DNA of 19,616 nt from an uncultured Clostridium sp. (GCA_946495905.1 CAMMEP010000026.1:1-19616); one strand, 5' to 3'. Shown: positions 1-5,444, counted from the first letter of the stretch. Numbers and translations: made by a program. The notes: generated from the sequence alone by a model not told the origin.

Positions 1-97
1 GATAATCTCTATATATTGTATTTAATTTGTCGTCCATTACAACTATTTTTACAGTTGTAGAACCTACATCTAATCCCACGTGTAACAAATTACTCAT
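1..97 (-). CDS. Acyl-CoA dehydratase activase-like ATPase, 5' part only
   Basis: Leftward gene cut by the window edge; only the first 32 codons are visible. The N-terminus reads LLHVGLDVGSTTVKIVVMDD, the glycine-rich phosphate-1 loop of the ASKHA ATPase fold as found in the BadF/BadG/BcrA/BcrD and 2-hydroxyacyl-CoA dehydratase activase family. Known members use ATP to pass electrons to a 2-hydroxyacyl-CoA dehydratase; larger fused proteins of unknown substrate also start this way. The ATG at 97 is preceded by AAAGGATG at a normal distance, and a consensus promoter lies at 172-200. The family assignment rests only on the N-terminal motif; the substrate cannot be inferred. Confidence 0.72.
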   Translation of the reverse strand, partial: MSNLLHVGLDVGSTTVKIVVMDDKLNTIYRDY

Positions 98-171
98 TTA
101 AATTCATCCTTTCGATATGCATTAAAACTTGTCTTTTTTAATATATGCATAAGTCTAATAATACATTCTTT

Positions 172-200
172 AGTATATACGGAAATGGGTATTTTGTCAA
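172..200 (-). promoter_or_regulatory. Sigma-A-type promoter for the leftward activase-like gene
   Basis: On the minus strand TTGACA (200-195) is followed by a 17-nt spacer and TATACT (177-172). This is near-perfect consensus and gives a leader of about 65 nt before the ATG at 97. Confidence 0.75.
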
Positions 201-275
201 ATGGAAAATATGTAAAAAATGTGGATTTTTGCTAGAAAAGTGGGATAAATTGAAATAAAAAAATATTTGTAAAAA

Positions 276-292
276 TGTCGAATTTTGTCGAG
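276..292 (+). promoter_or_regulatory. Tandem Spo0A-box-like sites
   Basis: TGTCGAA at 276-282 and TGTCGAG at 286-292 are in the same orientation exactly 10 bp apart, one helical turn, as expected for a Spo0A dimer. The first is an exact 0A box (TGTCGAA); the second has one change. The 15-mer TGTCGAATTTTGTCG recurs exactly at 4853-4867. The pair lies about 20 bp upstream of the -35 of the small-peptide promoter (313-342) and about 75 bp behind the divergent activase promoter. Binding is inferred from the motif only. Confidence 0.5.
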
Positions 293-312
293 AAAAAGTA
301 AATTGGTAAATA

Positions 313-342
313 TTGATTTATAAGGCAAACACATGTTATACT
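313..342 (+). promoter_or_regulatory. Promoter of the small-peptide (putative toxin) mRNA
   Basis: TTGATT (313-318), an 18-nt spacer and TATACT (337-342), with the extended -10 dinucleotide TG at 334-335. The start would be near 347-349, giving a leader of about 37 nt with a 4-bp stem (TGCC 348-351 with GGCA 364-367) just ahead of the ribosome binding site. Confidence 0.75.
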
Positions 343-375
343 ATTAATGCCGACTTGCTTAGAGGCAGGAAGGAG

Positions 376-392
376 GTTCATCACATGGATAG
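376..392 (+). repeat. Direct repeat copy 1, over the toxin start codon
   Basis: GTTCATCACATGGATAG spans the end of the Shine-Dalgarno region and the first codons of the 23-aa ORF. It matches the copy at 497-513 at 15 of 17 positions in the same orientation. An antisense RNA carrying the complement of copy 2 could therefore pair in trans with the translation start of the toxin mRNA. Confidence 0.7.
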
Positions 393-456
393 CTTCATAA
401 AGATTTTAGTTCTTGTATTAATTTATGCTATTTTAGATAAATTTAATAAAGACTAA
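385..456 (+). CDS. 23-aa hydrophobic peptide, candidate type I toxin
   Basis: The ORF encodes 23 residues: MDSF, a hydrophobic stretch IKILVLVLIYAIL long enough for a short membrane helix, then the charged tail DKFNKD. Translation signals are excellent: AGGAGG at 371-376, eight bases before the ATG. It has its own extended -10 promoter and a terminator hairpin six bases after the stop. The layout (short membrane peptide with a charged C-terminus, convergent antisense RNA, shared terminator, direct repeat over the start codon) is that of Fst/par-type type I toxins, which act at the cell membrane. The peptide lacks recognisable similarity to Fst itself, so the family is inferred from architecture rather than homology. 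Alternatives are a small regulatory membrane peptide or a holin-like peptide. Confidence 0.72.
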   Translation: MDSFIKILVLVLIYAILDKFNKD

Positions 457-461
457 AATAG

Positions 462-496
462 AAAGACTAGGTATTAGCGTTACCTAGTCTTTTTTT
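462..496. terminator. Shared convergent terminator of toxin mRNA and antisense RNA
   Basis: A perfect 12-bp stem, AAAGACTAGGTA (462-473) with TACCTAGTCTTT (481-492), and a 7-nt loop. A run of T follows in the plus direction; the minus direction has a weaker TTTCTATTTT tract. Both transcripts would therefore end with complementary hairpins. Confidence 0.85.
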
Positions 497-513
497 GTTC
501 CTCACATGAATAG
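497..513 (+). repeat. Direct repeat copy 2, at the antisense RNA 5' region
   Basis: GTTCCTCACATGAATAG, 15/17 identical to 376-392. It lies beyond the shared terminator, so it is outside the toxin mRNA but inside the predicted antisense RNA, which would carry its complement. Confidence 0.7.
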
Positions 514-533
514 TTTTTGCTTAAGCTATTAAT

Positions 534-562
534 ATTATAGCTTATTTTTTATTATATGTCAA
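534..562 (-). promoter_or_regulatory. Perfect consensus promoter for the antisense RNA
   Basis: Minus strand TTGACA (562-557), a 17-nt spacer (556-540) and TATAAT (539-534): consensus at all 12 positions with ideal spacing. It is stronger by consensus than the toxin promoter. AAGCTAT/ATAGCTT (523-529 / 537-543) forms an inverted repeat over the -10 and start. No coding ORF follows in this direction, which points to an RNA product. Confidence 0.85.
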
Positions 563-697
563 ACATTTTTTTCTATTCTGATTTTTAATGAATTATTAAA
601 TATAACGCTATTTTTTCAATAAAATTAGGACAAAATAGTTCTAAAAAAAACTTGTCTTTCATAACAATGAAATAAGAAAAACGAAAGGAGAATGTAT

Positions 698-1291
698 ATG
701 AGCAAAAAAATAATTATTGCAATTATTATACTTGTTATTTTAATAGGGGTAGGAGTGTGGTATTTTTTATTCTATAATAAAAATACTGAAGTAGCTACAA
801 ATGAAATAATTCCAGAGGAAGAAATTTCAGAGGAGCAAATGAGACAAACCATAGTATCATTATATTTTTATAATGAAGCTACACAAAGTTTAGTACCAGA
901 AGGAAGGTTAATAGATGCTAAAGAATTAGTTGAAGAGCCATATCTAAAATTAATGGAATTATTGATTGATGGTCCACAAAATTCTAGTTTATCAAAAACA
1001 ATACCAGATGGCACAAAAGTAAATAAAGTGGAAAGAAAGGGAGATATACTATATTTAGATTTATCCAAGGAATTTATTGAAAATCATAGTGGGGGAGAAA
1101 AACAAGAAAGTAGTACAATTTATTCTATTGTAAATACCATGACAAATCTTACAGAAGTAAATGCAGTAAAAATACTAATTGATGGCGAAGAAAATAAAGC
1201 ATTTAAGGGTAATTTAATAAAGTTTGATGACCCATTTGTGGTAATAAAAGAGCAGGGGGAAGAAGATAATAGTAATACCACTGCGGATTAA
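698..1291 (+). CDS. GerMN-domain lipoprotein-like/membrane-anchored protein
   Basis: A protein of 198 residues. Residues 1-25 form a single hydrophobic anchor (IIIAIIILVILIGVGVWYFL) followed by an acidic linker. From about residue 50 to 185 it matches the GerMN domain of spore germination/sporulation proteins such as GerM: VSLYFYN near the start, then PYLKLMELLIDGP, the IPDGTKVNKV and DLSKEF strands, and IYSIVNTMTNLTEVNAVKILIDGE. GerMN proteins are extracytoplasmic and linked to sporulation and germination; the biochemical role is not known. Start choice: an ATG at 692 is only one base after the Shine-Dalgarno AAAGGAG (684-690), so the ATG at 698 with seven-base spacing is preferred. No cysteine lipobox is visible, so it is a membrane-anchored rather than lipid-anchored protein. 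Confidence 0.85.
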   Translation: MSKKIIIAIIILVILIGVGVWYFLFYNKNTEVATNEIIPEEEISEEQMRQTIVSLYFYNEATQSLVPEGRLIDAKELVEEPYLKLMELLIDGPQNSSLSKTIPDGTKVNKVERKGDILYLDLSKEFIENHSGGEKQESSTIYSIVNTMTNLTEVNAVKILIDGEENKAFKGNLIKFDDPFVVIKEQGEEDNSNTTAD

Positions 1292-1317
1292 TCGTAAAAT
1301 TTTTAATAATAAAAAAA

Positions 1318-1473
1318 TTATTTTAGTATTTTATATAAGCAAACTGTATTAAAAACTTTTTTTAAATCACAAAGAAAATGTTCAACTTCGAATAAGGAGT
1401 TAATAGCATTTTCTTTTTTGCATTTAAAATCAAATTTTTTCTTTTTAGTTTCCTTTGACTTTTCATTTCCCAT
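1318..1473 (-). CDS. Small basic protein, 51 aa, unknown
   Basis: A short leftward ORF starting MGNEKSKETKKKKFDFKCKK and ending LCDLKKVFNTVCLYKILK. The ATG at 1473 has AAAGGA nine bases upstream; an in-frame ATG at 1482 abuts that site too closely. The N-terminal third is strongly basic and there are three cysteines (CK, LC, VC). It lies alone between the GerMN gene and the divergent trmN6, and a weak minus-strand promoter (TTGATT, 17 nt, TAAAAG) overlaps the trmN6 promoter. I do not recognise the family. It may be a real small protein or a chance ORF in AT-rich DNA; the ribosome binding site is the main support. Confidence 0.4.
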   Translation of the reverse strand: MGNEKSKETKKKKFDFKCKKENAINSLFEVEHFLCDLKKVFNTVCLYKILK

Positions 1474-1514
1474 GGATATCATTCCTTTCTAAAATTAAAA
1501 CTTTTATGTAAATC

Positions 1515-1543
1515 TTGATTAACAATCAAAATTAATATATAAT
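1515..1543 (+). promoter_or_regulatory. Promoter of the trmN6-rsmI operon
   Basis: TTGATT (1515-1520), a 17-nt spacer and TATAAT (1538-1543), ending 23 bp before the start codon. The -35 lies in the inverted repeat TTGATTAACAATCAA, so a second -35 faces the leftward small ORF. Confidence 0.7.
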
Positions 1544-1566
1544 ATGTAAAGTAGAGGTAAAAAGTG

Positions 1567-2349
1567 ATGGAATTAAAAGAAAAAGAGAGAATAGATGATT
1601 TAGAATTTAAAAATTTAAAAATAATACAAAATGAGGATGGATTTTGTTTTGGAATTGATAGTGTACTTTTGTCTGATTTTGCAAAGGAAGTAAAAGAAAA
1701 TTCTGTTGGGCTTGATTTAGGAACAGGAACTGGCATTATTAGTATTTTGCTTTCTGCTAAAACGAAAATTTCAAAAATTATTGGAGTGGAAATTCAAAAA
1801 GAAGTAGCAGATATGGCAAAAAGAAGTGTGGTATTAAATAATCTTCAGGATAAAATTGAAATTTTAAATTTAAATATAAAAAATATTGTAAATAAAAATA
1901 GTAAAAAAACAAATGAAAATTCAATAATAGAGCATAAATTAGTTAGAGAAAGTTTTGATTTTATTGTAACTAATCCGCCATATAAGAAATTAGAGACAGG
2001 AAAAATAAATGAAAAAGAATATAAATATATTTCAAGACATGAAGTAACAGCTAATTTAGAAGATTTTATTCAAGTTTCTAAATATTTATTGAAAGATAGA
2101 GGCTCTTTTTATATGGTACATAGACCAGATAGATTAGTAGATATTATAGAATTAATGAGAAAATATAAAATAGAACCTAAAAAAATACGATTTGTATATT
2201 CGACTGTTGAAAAAGAACCAACATTAGTATTAGTAAAAGGAGTAAAAAATGCTAGGCCTTTTTTAAAAATAGAAAACCCTTTAATTATATATAATTCTGA
2301 CGGAGAATATACTGATGAGATTTATGAAATATATAACAAGAAAAAATAG
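1567..2349 (+). CDS. trmN6: tRNA1(Val) (adenine-37-N6)-methyltransferase (YabB/TrmN6 family)
   Basis: A Class I SAM-dependent methyltransferase of 260 residues. The SAM-binding motif LDLGTGTGIIS lies near residues 49-59, the acidic loop VGVEIQKE-like segment near 73-80, and the N6-adenine methyltransferase catalytic motif NPPY near 136-139. These features, the length and the position directly before rsmI match YabB of Bacillus and TrmN6 (YfiC) of Enterobacteria, which methylate A37 of tRNA1(Val). A lysine/asparagine-rich insertion sits between motif III and NPPY. Start: a GTG at 1564 is also in frame, but the ATG at 1567 is nine bases after AGAGG (1553-1557) and is preferred. The substrate is inferred from family and synteny. 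Confidence 0.85.
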   Translation: MELKEKERIDDLEFKNLKIIQNEDGFCFGIDSVLLSDFAKEVKENSVGLDLGTGTGIISILLSAKTKISKIIGVEIQKEVADMAKRSVVLNNLQDKIEILNLNIKNIVNKNSKKTNENSIIEHKLVRESFDFIVTNPPYKKLETGKINEKEYKYISRHEVTANLEDFIQVSKYLLKDRGSFYMVHRPDRLVDIIELMRKYKIEPKKIRFVYSTVEKEPTLVLVKGVKNARPFLKIENPLIIYNSDGEYTDEIYEIYNKKK

Positions 2350-2364
2350 AAAAGAGGAGAAAAA

Positions 2365-3195
2365 ATGCCAGGAAAATTATATTTAGTAGCAACACCTATT
2401 GGAAATTTAGAAGATATTACTTTTCGAGCAATTCGTGTATTAAAGGAAGTAGATATCATTGCAGCAGAGGACACAAGACATACTTTAAAATTGCTTAATT
2501 ATTATGAAATAAGTAAACCATTAATTAGTTATCATCGTCATAACGAAAATGTAAAATCGGATATATTAATTAATAAGTTATTAGAGGGAGAAAATATTGC
2601 AATTGTTACAGATGCGGGAACTCCAGGAATTTCGGATCCGGGAGAAGAAATTGTAAAAGAAGCAATACAAAATAAGATAGAAATAGTTCCAATCCCTGGT
2701 GCATGTGCTCTTGTAAATGCATTAATTCCTTCTGGACTTAATACAAAAGAATTTGCATTTTACGGATTTTTACCATTAAATAAAAAGAATAGAAAAGATA
2801 GATTAGAAAGAATAAAAAAAGAAGATAAAACAATTATTTTGTATGAAGCACCACATAAATTATTAAAAACATTAGAAGATATTTTAGAAAATATAGGAGA
2901 TATTAATTGCGTAATTGCAAAAGAACTTACTAAAATACATGAAGAATTTATTCGAGATAATATTAGTAGTATTATTATGAATTTAAAAAATATGGACAAC
3001 ATAAAAGGAGAATATATTATTTTATTAGATTTAAATAGCAATGAAGTATTAAAAGAAGAAGGAATAGAAAATAAAACTCCAGAAGAACAATATAAGTATT
3101 ATGAGGCACAAGGAATGGAGAAAAAAGATATTATAAAGCAAATTGCAAAAAATAAAAATGTTTCCAAAAATGAAATATATCAATTATTTATTTAA
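2365..3195 (+). CDS. rsmI: 16S rRNA (cytidine-1402-2'-O)-methyltransferase
   Basis: A protein of 276 residues that uses SAM to 2'-O-methylate C1402 in the 30S decoding centre. Family landmarks appear in order: LYLVATPIGNLEDITFRAI at the N-terminus, the AAEDTRHT segment near residue 35, SYHRHNE, DAGTPGISDPG near residue 90, IPGACALVNALIPSGL, and FYGFLPL. The length is typical (tetrapyrrole methylase fold plus a small C-terminal helical part ending in a basic KNEIYQLFI-like tail). The ribosome binding site is GAGGAG before the ATG, and the gene follows trmN6 by 15 bp, so they should be co-transcribed, as in the yabB-yazA-rsmI region of Bacillus (no yazA is present here). Confidence 0.95.
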   Translation: MPGKLYLVATPIGNLEDITFRAIRVLKEVDIIAAEDTRHTLKLLNYYEISKPLISYHRHNENVKSDILINKLLEGENIAIVTDAGTPGISDPGEEIVKEAIQNKIEIVPIPGACALVNALIPSGLNTKEFAFYGFLPLNKKNRKDRLERIKKEDKTIILYEAPHKLLKTLEDILENIGDINCVIAKELTKIHEEFIRDNISSIIMNLKNMDNIKGEYIILLDLNSNEVLKEEGIENKTPEEQYKYYEAQGMEKKDIIKQIAKNKNVSKNEIYQLFI

Positions 3196-3220
3196 AAATA
3201 AATTCTTAATAAATAAAAAT

Positions 3221-3261
3221 AAAAAAACCTTTAAGTAAAAAAATAACTTAAAAGTTTTTTT
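3221..3261. terminator. Bidirectional terminator between rsmI and abrB
   Basis: A 16-bp stem with one non-Watson-Crick position, AAAAAAACCTTTAAGT (3221-3236) with ACTTAAAAGTTTTTTT (3246-3261), and a 9-nt loop. T-runs on both strands suit termination of both converging genes. Confidence 0.85.
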
Positions 3262-3330
3262 GTTTTTAATCGAGTTTTTATTTTAAATATTAAAATTAAA
3301 TATACTATGTGTTAAAATTAAATATTTAAA

Positions 3331-3585
3331 TTATTTATTTGAACTATTATTAGAAATTTGCTCAGCACATTTATCACATACAAGTTTTCCTCTATATTCC
3401 GACAAGTTTTTAGTATTTCCACAAAAAATACAACTTTCTTCATATTTTCTAAGTACGATATTTGAACCATCAACATATATTTCAATTGGATCTTTTTCTG
3501 CGATGCCAAATTGGTTTCTTATCTCAATTGGAATAACAACTCTACCTAGTTCATCAACTCTTCTAACTATTCCCGTTGATTTCAT
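3331..3585 (-). CDS. abrB: AbrB/SpoVT-family transition-state regulator with C-terminal zinc-ribbon-like motif
   Basis: A protein of 84 residues. The N-terminal half, MKSTGIVRRVDELGRVVIPI onward to about residue 47, is the swapped-hairpin AbrB DNA-binding domain. The C-terminal half holds CIFC and CDKC pairs that could bind zinc. AbrB proteins are DNA-binding dimers/tetramers that repress post-exponential genes. Start: an upstream in-frame TTG at 3600 overlaps the Shine-Dalgarno itself (GGGGGAGG), so the ATG at 3585 is preferred; it also restores the canonical MKSTGIVR start. Its position convergent to rsmI matches Bacillus. A Spo0A box just downstream of its promoter suggests the classic Spo0A repression of abrB. 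Which AbrB paralogue it is remains open; the symbol rests on synteny. Confidence 0.88.
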   Translation of the reverse strand: MKSTGIVRRVDELGRVVIPIEIRNQFGIAEKDPIEIYVDGSNIVLRKYEESCIFCGNTKNLSEYRGKLVCDKCAEQISNNSSNK

Positions 3586-3609
3586 AAAATCCTCCCCCAA
3601 AATACAAAA

Positions 3610-3616
3610 TTCGACA
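3610..3616 (-). promoter_or_regulatory. Spo0A box downstream of the abrB promoter
   Basis: An exact TGTCGAA on the minus strand, continuing as TGTCGAATTTTGT, the same composite seen at 276 and 4853. It lies at about +8 relative to the predicted abrB start, where Spo0A binds to repress abrB in Bacillus. Here the second half-box is degenerate (TGTATT). Confidence 0.55.
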
Positions 3617-3629
3617 AAAATCTATTACT

Positions 3630-3658
3630 ATAATACCATAATATACGGTAAAAGGCAA
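3630..3658 (-). promoter_or_regulatory. abrB: Candidate abrB promoter
   Basis: Minus strand TTGCCT (3658-3653), a 17-nt spacer and TATTAT (3635-3630). It has reasonable matches and ideal spacing, with a predicted start near 3623, placing the 0A box just inside the transcript. Confidence 0.5.
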
Positions 3659-3687
3659 TAAAAATATAGAATAAATCTTTATTTTCG

Positions 3688-3734
3688 TTCGACAAAAACT
3701 GACATTTGTAGTTGTAATAAAAAAATATTTTAAT
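3688..3734 (+). promoter_or_regulatory. Spo0A box and weak promoter ahead of spmA
   Basis: TTCGACA at 3688-3694 is an exact inverted 0A box. It lies 11 bp before a candidate -35 TTGTAG (3706-3711), which is followed by a 17-nt spacer and TTTAAT (3729-3734). The box could activate spmA or add to abrB repression; the promoter match is modest. Confidence 0.35.
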
Positions 3735-3760
3735 GAATACAAATTATTAGGTGAAAAACT

Positions 3761-4339
3761 ATGCTAAATATATTATGGCCAATTTTTATAATTTTATCTT
3801 TCATGTATGCGTTAATTTCTGGAAAAGTAAATGAAATAAATAATGGAATATTTGAGTCCATTTCTGATGCTGTTGAACTTTCTATTACTTTTTTAGGAAC
3901 AATTTGTTTATGGAATGGAATAATGGAAATTGTAAAGAAAACAAGTTTAATAGAAAAATTAACAAATTTTTTAAAACCGCTTGTAAATTTTTTGTTTCCA
4001 GATCTCAAAAAAAATGAAAATGCTAAACAAGAAATTTCGATGAATATGATTGCTAATATTTTGGGATTAGGAAATGCAGCAACACCACTTGGACTAAAAG
4101 CCATGAAAACAATGCAAAAAGAAAATAAAAAAAAGGACACTCTTTCAAATGCTATGATGATGTTTATTGTTATCAATACAGCTTCTATTCAATTAATACC
4201 GACCAATGTAATAGCAATTCGAACTTCTTTGCAATCTGAAAATGCTACTTCCATTATAGTTCCAGTATGGATAGCTACAATTATTGCTGGCGTGGTTGGA
4301 ATATTCTTTACAAAAATTTTAATAAAAAAGGTGAAATAG
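3761..4339 (+). CDS. spmA: Spore maturation protein A
   Basis: An integral membrane protein of 192 residues with several hydrophobic segments (roughly 1-20, 40-60, 125-145, 165-185). The diagnostic family segment NMIANILGLGNAATPLGLKA lies near residue 100, in a nucleoside-transporter-gate-like domain. In Bacillus, SpmA and SpmB are needed for spore core dehydration and heat resistance; they probably act as a transport pair, substrate unproven. The ribosome binding site AGGTG is eight bases before the ATG. The stop codon directly abuts the ATG of spmB, so the two are translationally coupled. It is transcribed divergently from abrB with Spo0A boxes between them. Confidence 0.93.
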   Translation: MLNILWPIFIILSFMYALISGKVNEINNGIFESISDAVELSITFLGTICLWNGIMEIVKKTSLIEKLTNFLKPLVNFLFPDLKKNENAKQEISMNMIANILGLGNAATPLGLKAMKTMQKENKKKDTLSNAMMMFIVINTASIQLIPTNVIAIRTSLQSENATSIIVPVWIATIIAGVVGIFFTKILIKKVK

Positions 4340-4870
4340 ATGACAAATATTATTAATTATGCTTCAGCAGCTGCAATTCCTGTTTTTATTACTATCATTA
4401 TATTATATGGATTAAAAGAAAAAGTAAAAGTATTTGATACTTTTTTAGAGGGAGCAAAAGAGGGGATAGAGATAGTATTCAAAATGCTTCCTACTTTAAT
4501 AGGAATATTTTTGGCTATTGGAGCGTTAAGAAATTCTGGGATAATAGATTTTATTGTGAAATTAATAACCCCTTTAACAAATTTATTGCAAATTCCAAGC
4601 CAAATTATGCCATTAGCAATGTTAAGACCAATTTCAGGCAGTGCTTCTATTGCAGTAGCAGTAGATATTATGCAAAATTATGGGGTAGATACTTTGACTG
4701 GACTTATTGCATCTACCATAATGGGGTCAACAGAAACCACTTTTTATACAATTGCTATTTATACTAGTTGCGTTGGAATAAAAAAGACAAGAGGTATTTT
4801 ATTAGCTGCCTTAGCAGCAGATGTCGCTGGAATGATAGCATCTGTGGTCATTTGTCGAATTTTGTCGTAA
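4340..4870 (+). CDS. spmB: Spore maturation protein B
   Basis: A membrane protein of 176 residues and partner of SpmA. It has hydrophobic segments near 5-25, 50-70, 85-105 and 125-175, and the family motifs RPISGSASIAV near residue 95 and IMGSTETTFYTIAIY near 125. Its ribosome binding site (AAGGTG) lies inside the 3' end of spmA, with no gap between the genes. The last codons (VICRILS) are written with the sequence TTTGTCGAATTTTGTCGTAA, so the gene end doubles as a tandem Spo0A-box-like site in front of a strong promoter. No terminator hairpin follows directly. Confidence 0.93.
   Translation: MTNIINYASAAAIPVFITIIILYGLKEKVKVFDTFLEGAKEGIEIVFKMLPTLIGIFLAIGALRNSGIIDFIVKLITPLTNLLQIPSQIMPLAMLRPISGSASIAVAVDIMQNYGVDTLTGLIASTIMGSTETTFYTIAIYTSCVGIKKTRGILLAALAADVAGMIASVVICRILS
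4853..4869 (+). promoter_or_regulatory. Tandem Spo0A-box-like sites at the end of spmB
   Basis: TGTCGAA (4853-4859) and TGTCGTA (4863-4869), ten bp apart, share an exact 15-mer with 276-290. They end nine bp before the -35 of the promoter at 4879-4907, a position compatible with activation by Spo0A. The constraint of the coding sequence makes this a less secure site than an intergenic one. Confidence 0.4.
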
Positions 4871-4878
4871 AGTTTTTG

Positions 4879-4907
4879 TTGACAATTGGAAAAAAATGGA
4901 TTATTAT
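4879..4907 (+). promoter_or_regulatory. Strong orphan promoter downstream of spmB
   Basis: TTGACA (4879-4884), a 17-nt spacer and TATTAT (4902-4907): 11 of 12 consensus positions. It reads into a region with no recognised gene. Tandem Spo0A-like boxes lie just upstream. Confidence 0.65.
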
Positions 4908-5126
4908 ATATACATAATTTATTTCAACATAAATTAATTCTAAAAACTTAATTCAAAATACTTTTCACATATAGAATAAAATTTAATTCAAAGGAAAATA
5001 GAATAGGATGATTATAAAAATTTTAACATTTATAATTCTATTTATTATCATTAAAAAAATAATAATAAAAATTATTTCTAGAAAATTAATCAAAAAAATG
5101 AAAAATAATTTAATATGTTTTTAAGC

Positions 5127-5339
5127 TTGTAGAGGAAATACTTTTTAATTATTTTGCCCCCGAAAAAAATTTATATAAATAAATAATTAAAAAGAAAATA
5201 AAAAATAAAAGTAATTTATTTCAATATTATTTGATAATTATATTATTAATTGATATTCAAAAGTCCATAAATTAAAATTTGGCATAAAATCTAGGCAAAT
5301 TATCCACCTTTCATTAGATTAATAAAATTTCCTCTACAA
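5127..5339. repeat. 213-bp block bounded by 13-bp inverted repeats
   Basis: TTGTAGAGGAAAT (5127-5139) is exactly inverted as ATTTCCTCTACAA (5327-5339). Just inside the left end is a perfect 14-bp stem, CTTTTTAATTATTT (5141-5154) with AAATAATTAAAAAG (5181-5194), around a 26-nt loop containing GCCCCCG, the most GC-rich run in the block. This could be a structured RNA with a closing stem or a short inverted-repeat element. No flanking direct repeat is obvious. Confidence 0.5.
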
Positions 5340-5362
5340 TAAATATATTACTCCATTGTATC

Positions 5363-5414
5363 AAAAAATACATAATCTTTTATTTTTTTATTTAAATAGA
5401 AGATTATGTATTTT
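5363..5414 (-). terminator. Terminator of the murA-walJ-rlmH operon
   Basis: A perfect 15-bp stem, AAAATACATAATCTT (5365-5379) with AAGATTATGTATTTT (5400-5414). On the minus strand it is followed by further T residues (six in all), 30 bp after the rlmH stop. The plus-strand tail is weaker (TTTTAATTT). Confidence 0.75.
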
Positions 5415-5444
5415 AATTTATAGAAATTAATGAAAAAATAATAT

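Larger units (their letters stand above)
458..527 (-). ncRNA. Antisense RNA, candidate type I antitoxin (RNA II-like)
   Basis: A perfect consensus promoter (534-562, minus strand) should start a transcript near 527 that runs leftward through the complement of direct repeat 2 (513-497) and ends at the hairpin 492-462 followed by a U-rich run, about 70 nt in total. Its repeat segment could pair with the toxin mRNA at 376-392: 15 Watson-Crick pairs, one G-U and one mismatch, covering the AUG. Both terminator loops contain YUNR-type U-turn sequences (CUAA in the antisense RNA, UUAG in the mRNA), as used for initial kissing in par-type pairs. There is no ORF of note. The transcript is predicted, not observed. 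Confidence 0.68.
4871..5444. other. 574-bp stretch without a recognised gene
   Basis: It holds, in order: a strong rightward promoter (4879-4907); a possible 38-residue rightward ORF at 5008-5124 (MIIKILTFIILFIII..., hydrophobic then lysine-rich; AAGGA 12 bases upstream, weak support); a block bounded by 13-bp inverted repeats (5127-5339); and the leftward terminator of rlmH (5363-5414). No ORF of convincing composition is present, so a noncoding transcript starting near 4914 is the best explanation of the promoter. I do not recognise a known RNA family in it. Confidence 0.5.

Noticed and set aside
3730..4176. Leftward 148-codon open frame opposite spmA
   Set aside because: Shadow of spmA on the other strand; no start signals, and the sense frame carries SpmA motifs.
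5008..5124. 38-aa ORF starting MIIKILTFIILFIII
   Set aside because: Composition is what AT-rich random sequence gives (Ile/Lys/Leu), and the AAGGA is 12 bases away. Mentioned in the gap description but not called as a gene.
5127..5339. Identification of the inverted-repeat block as 6S RNA
   Set aside because: Size and a closing stem are compatible, but I could not match the central bubble or any conserved 6S sequence, so only the structure is reported.
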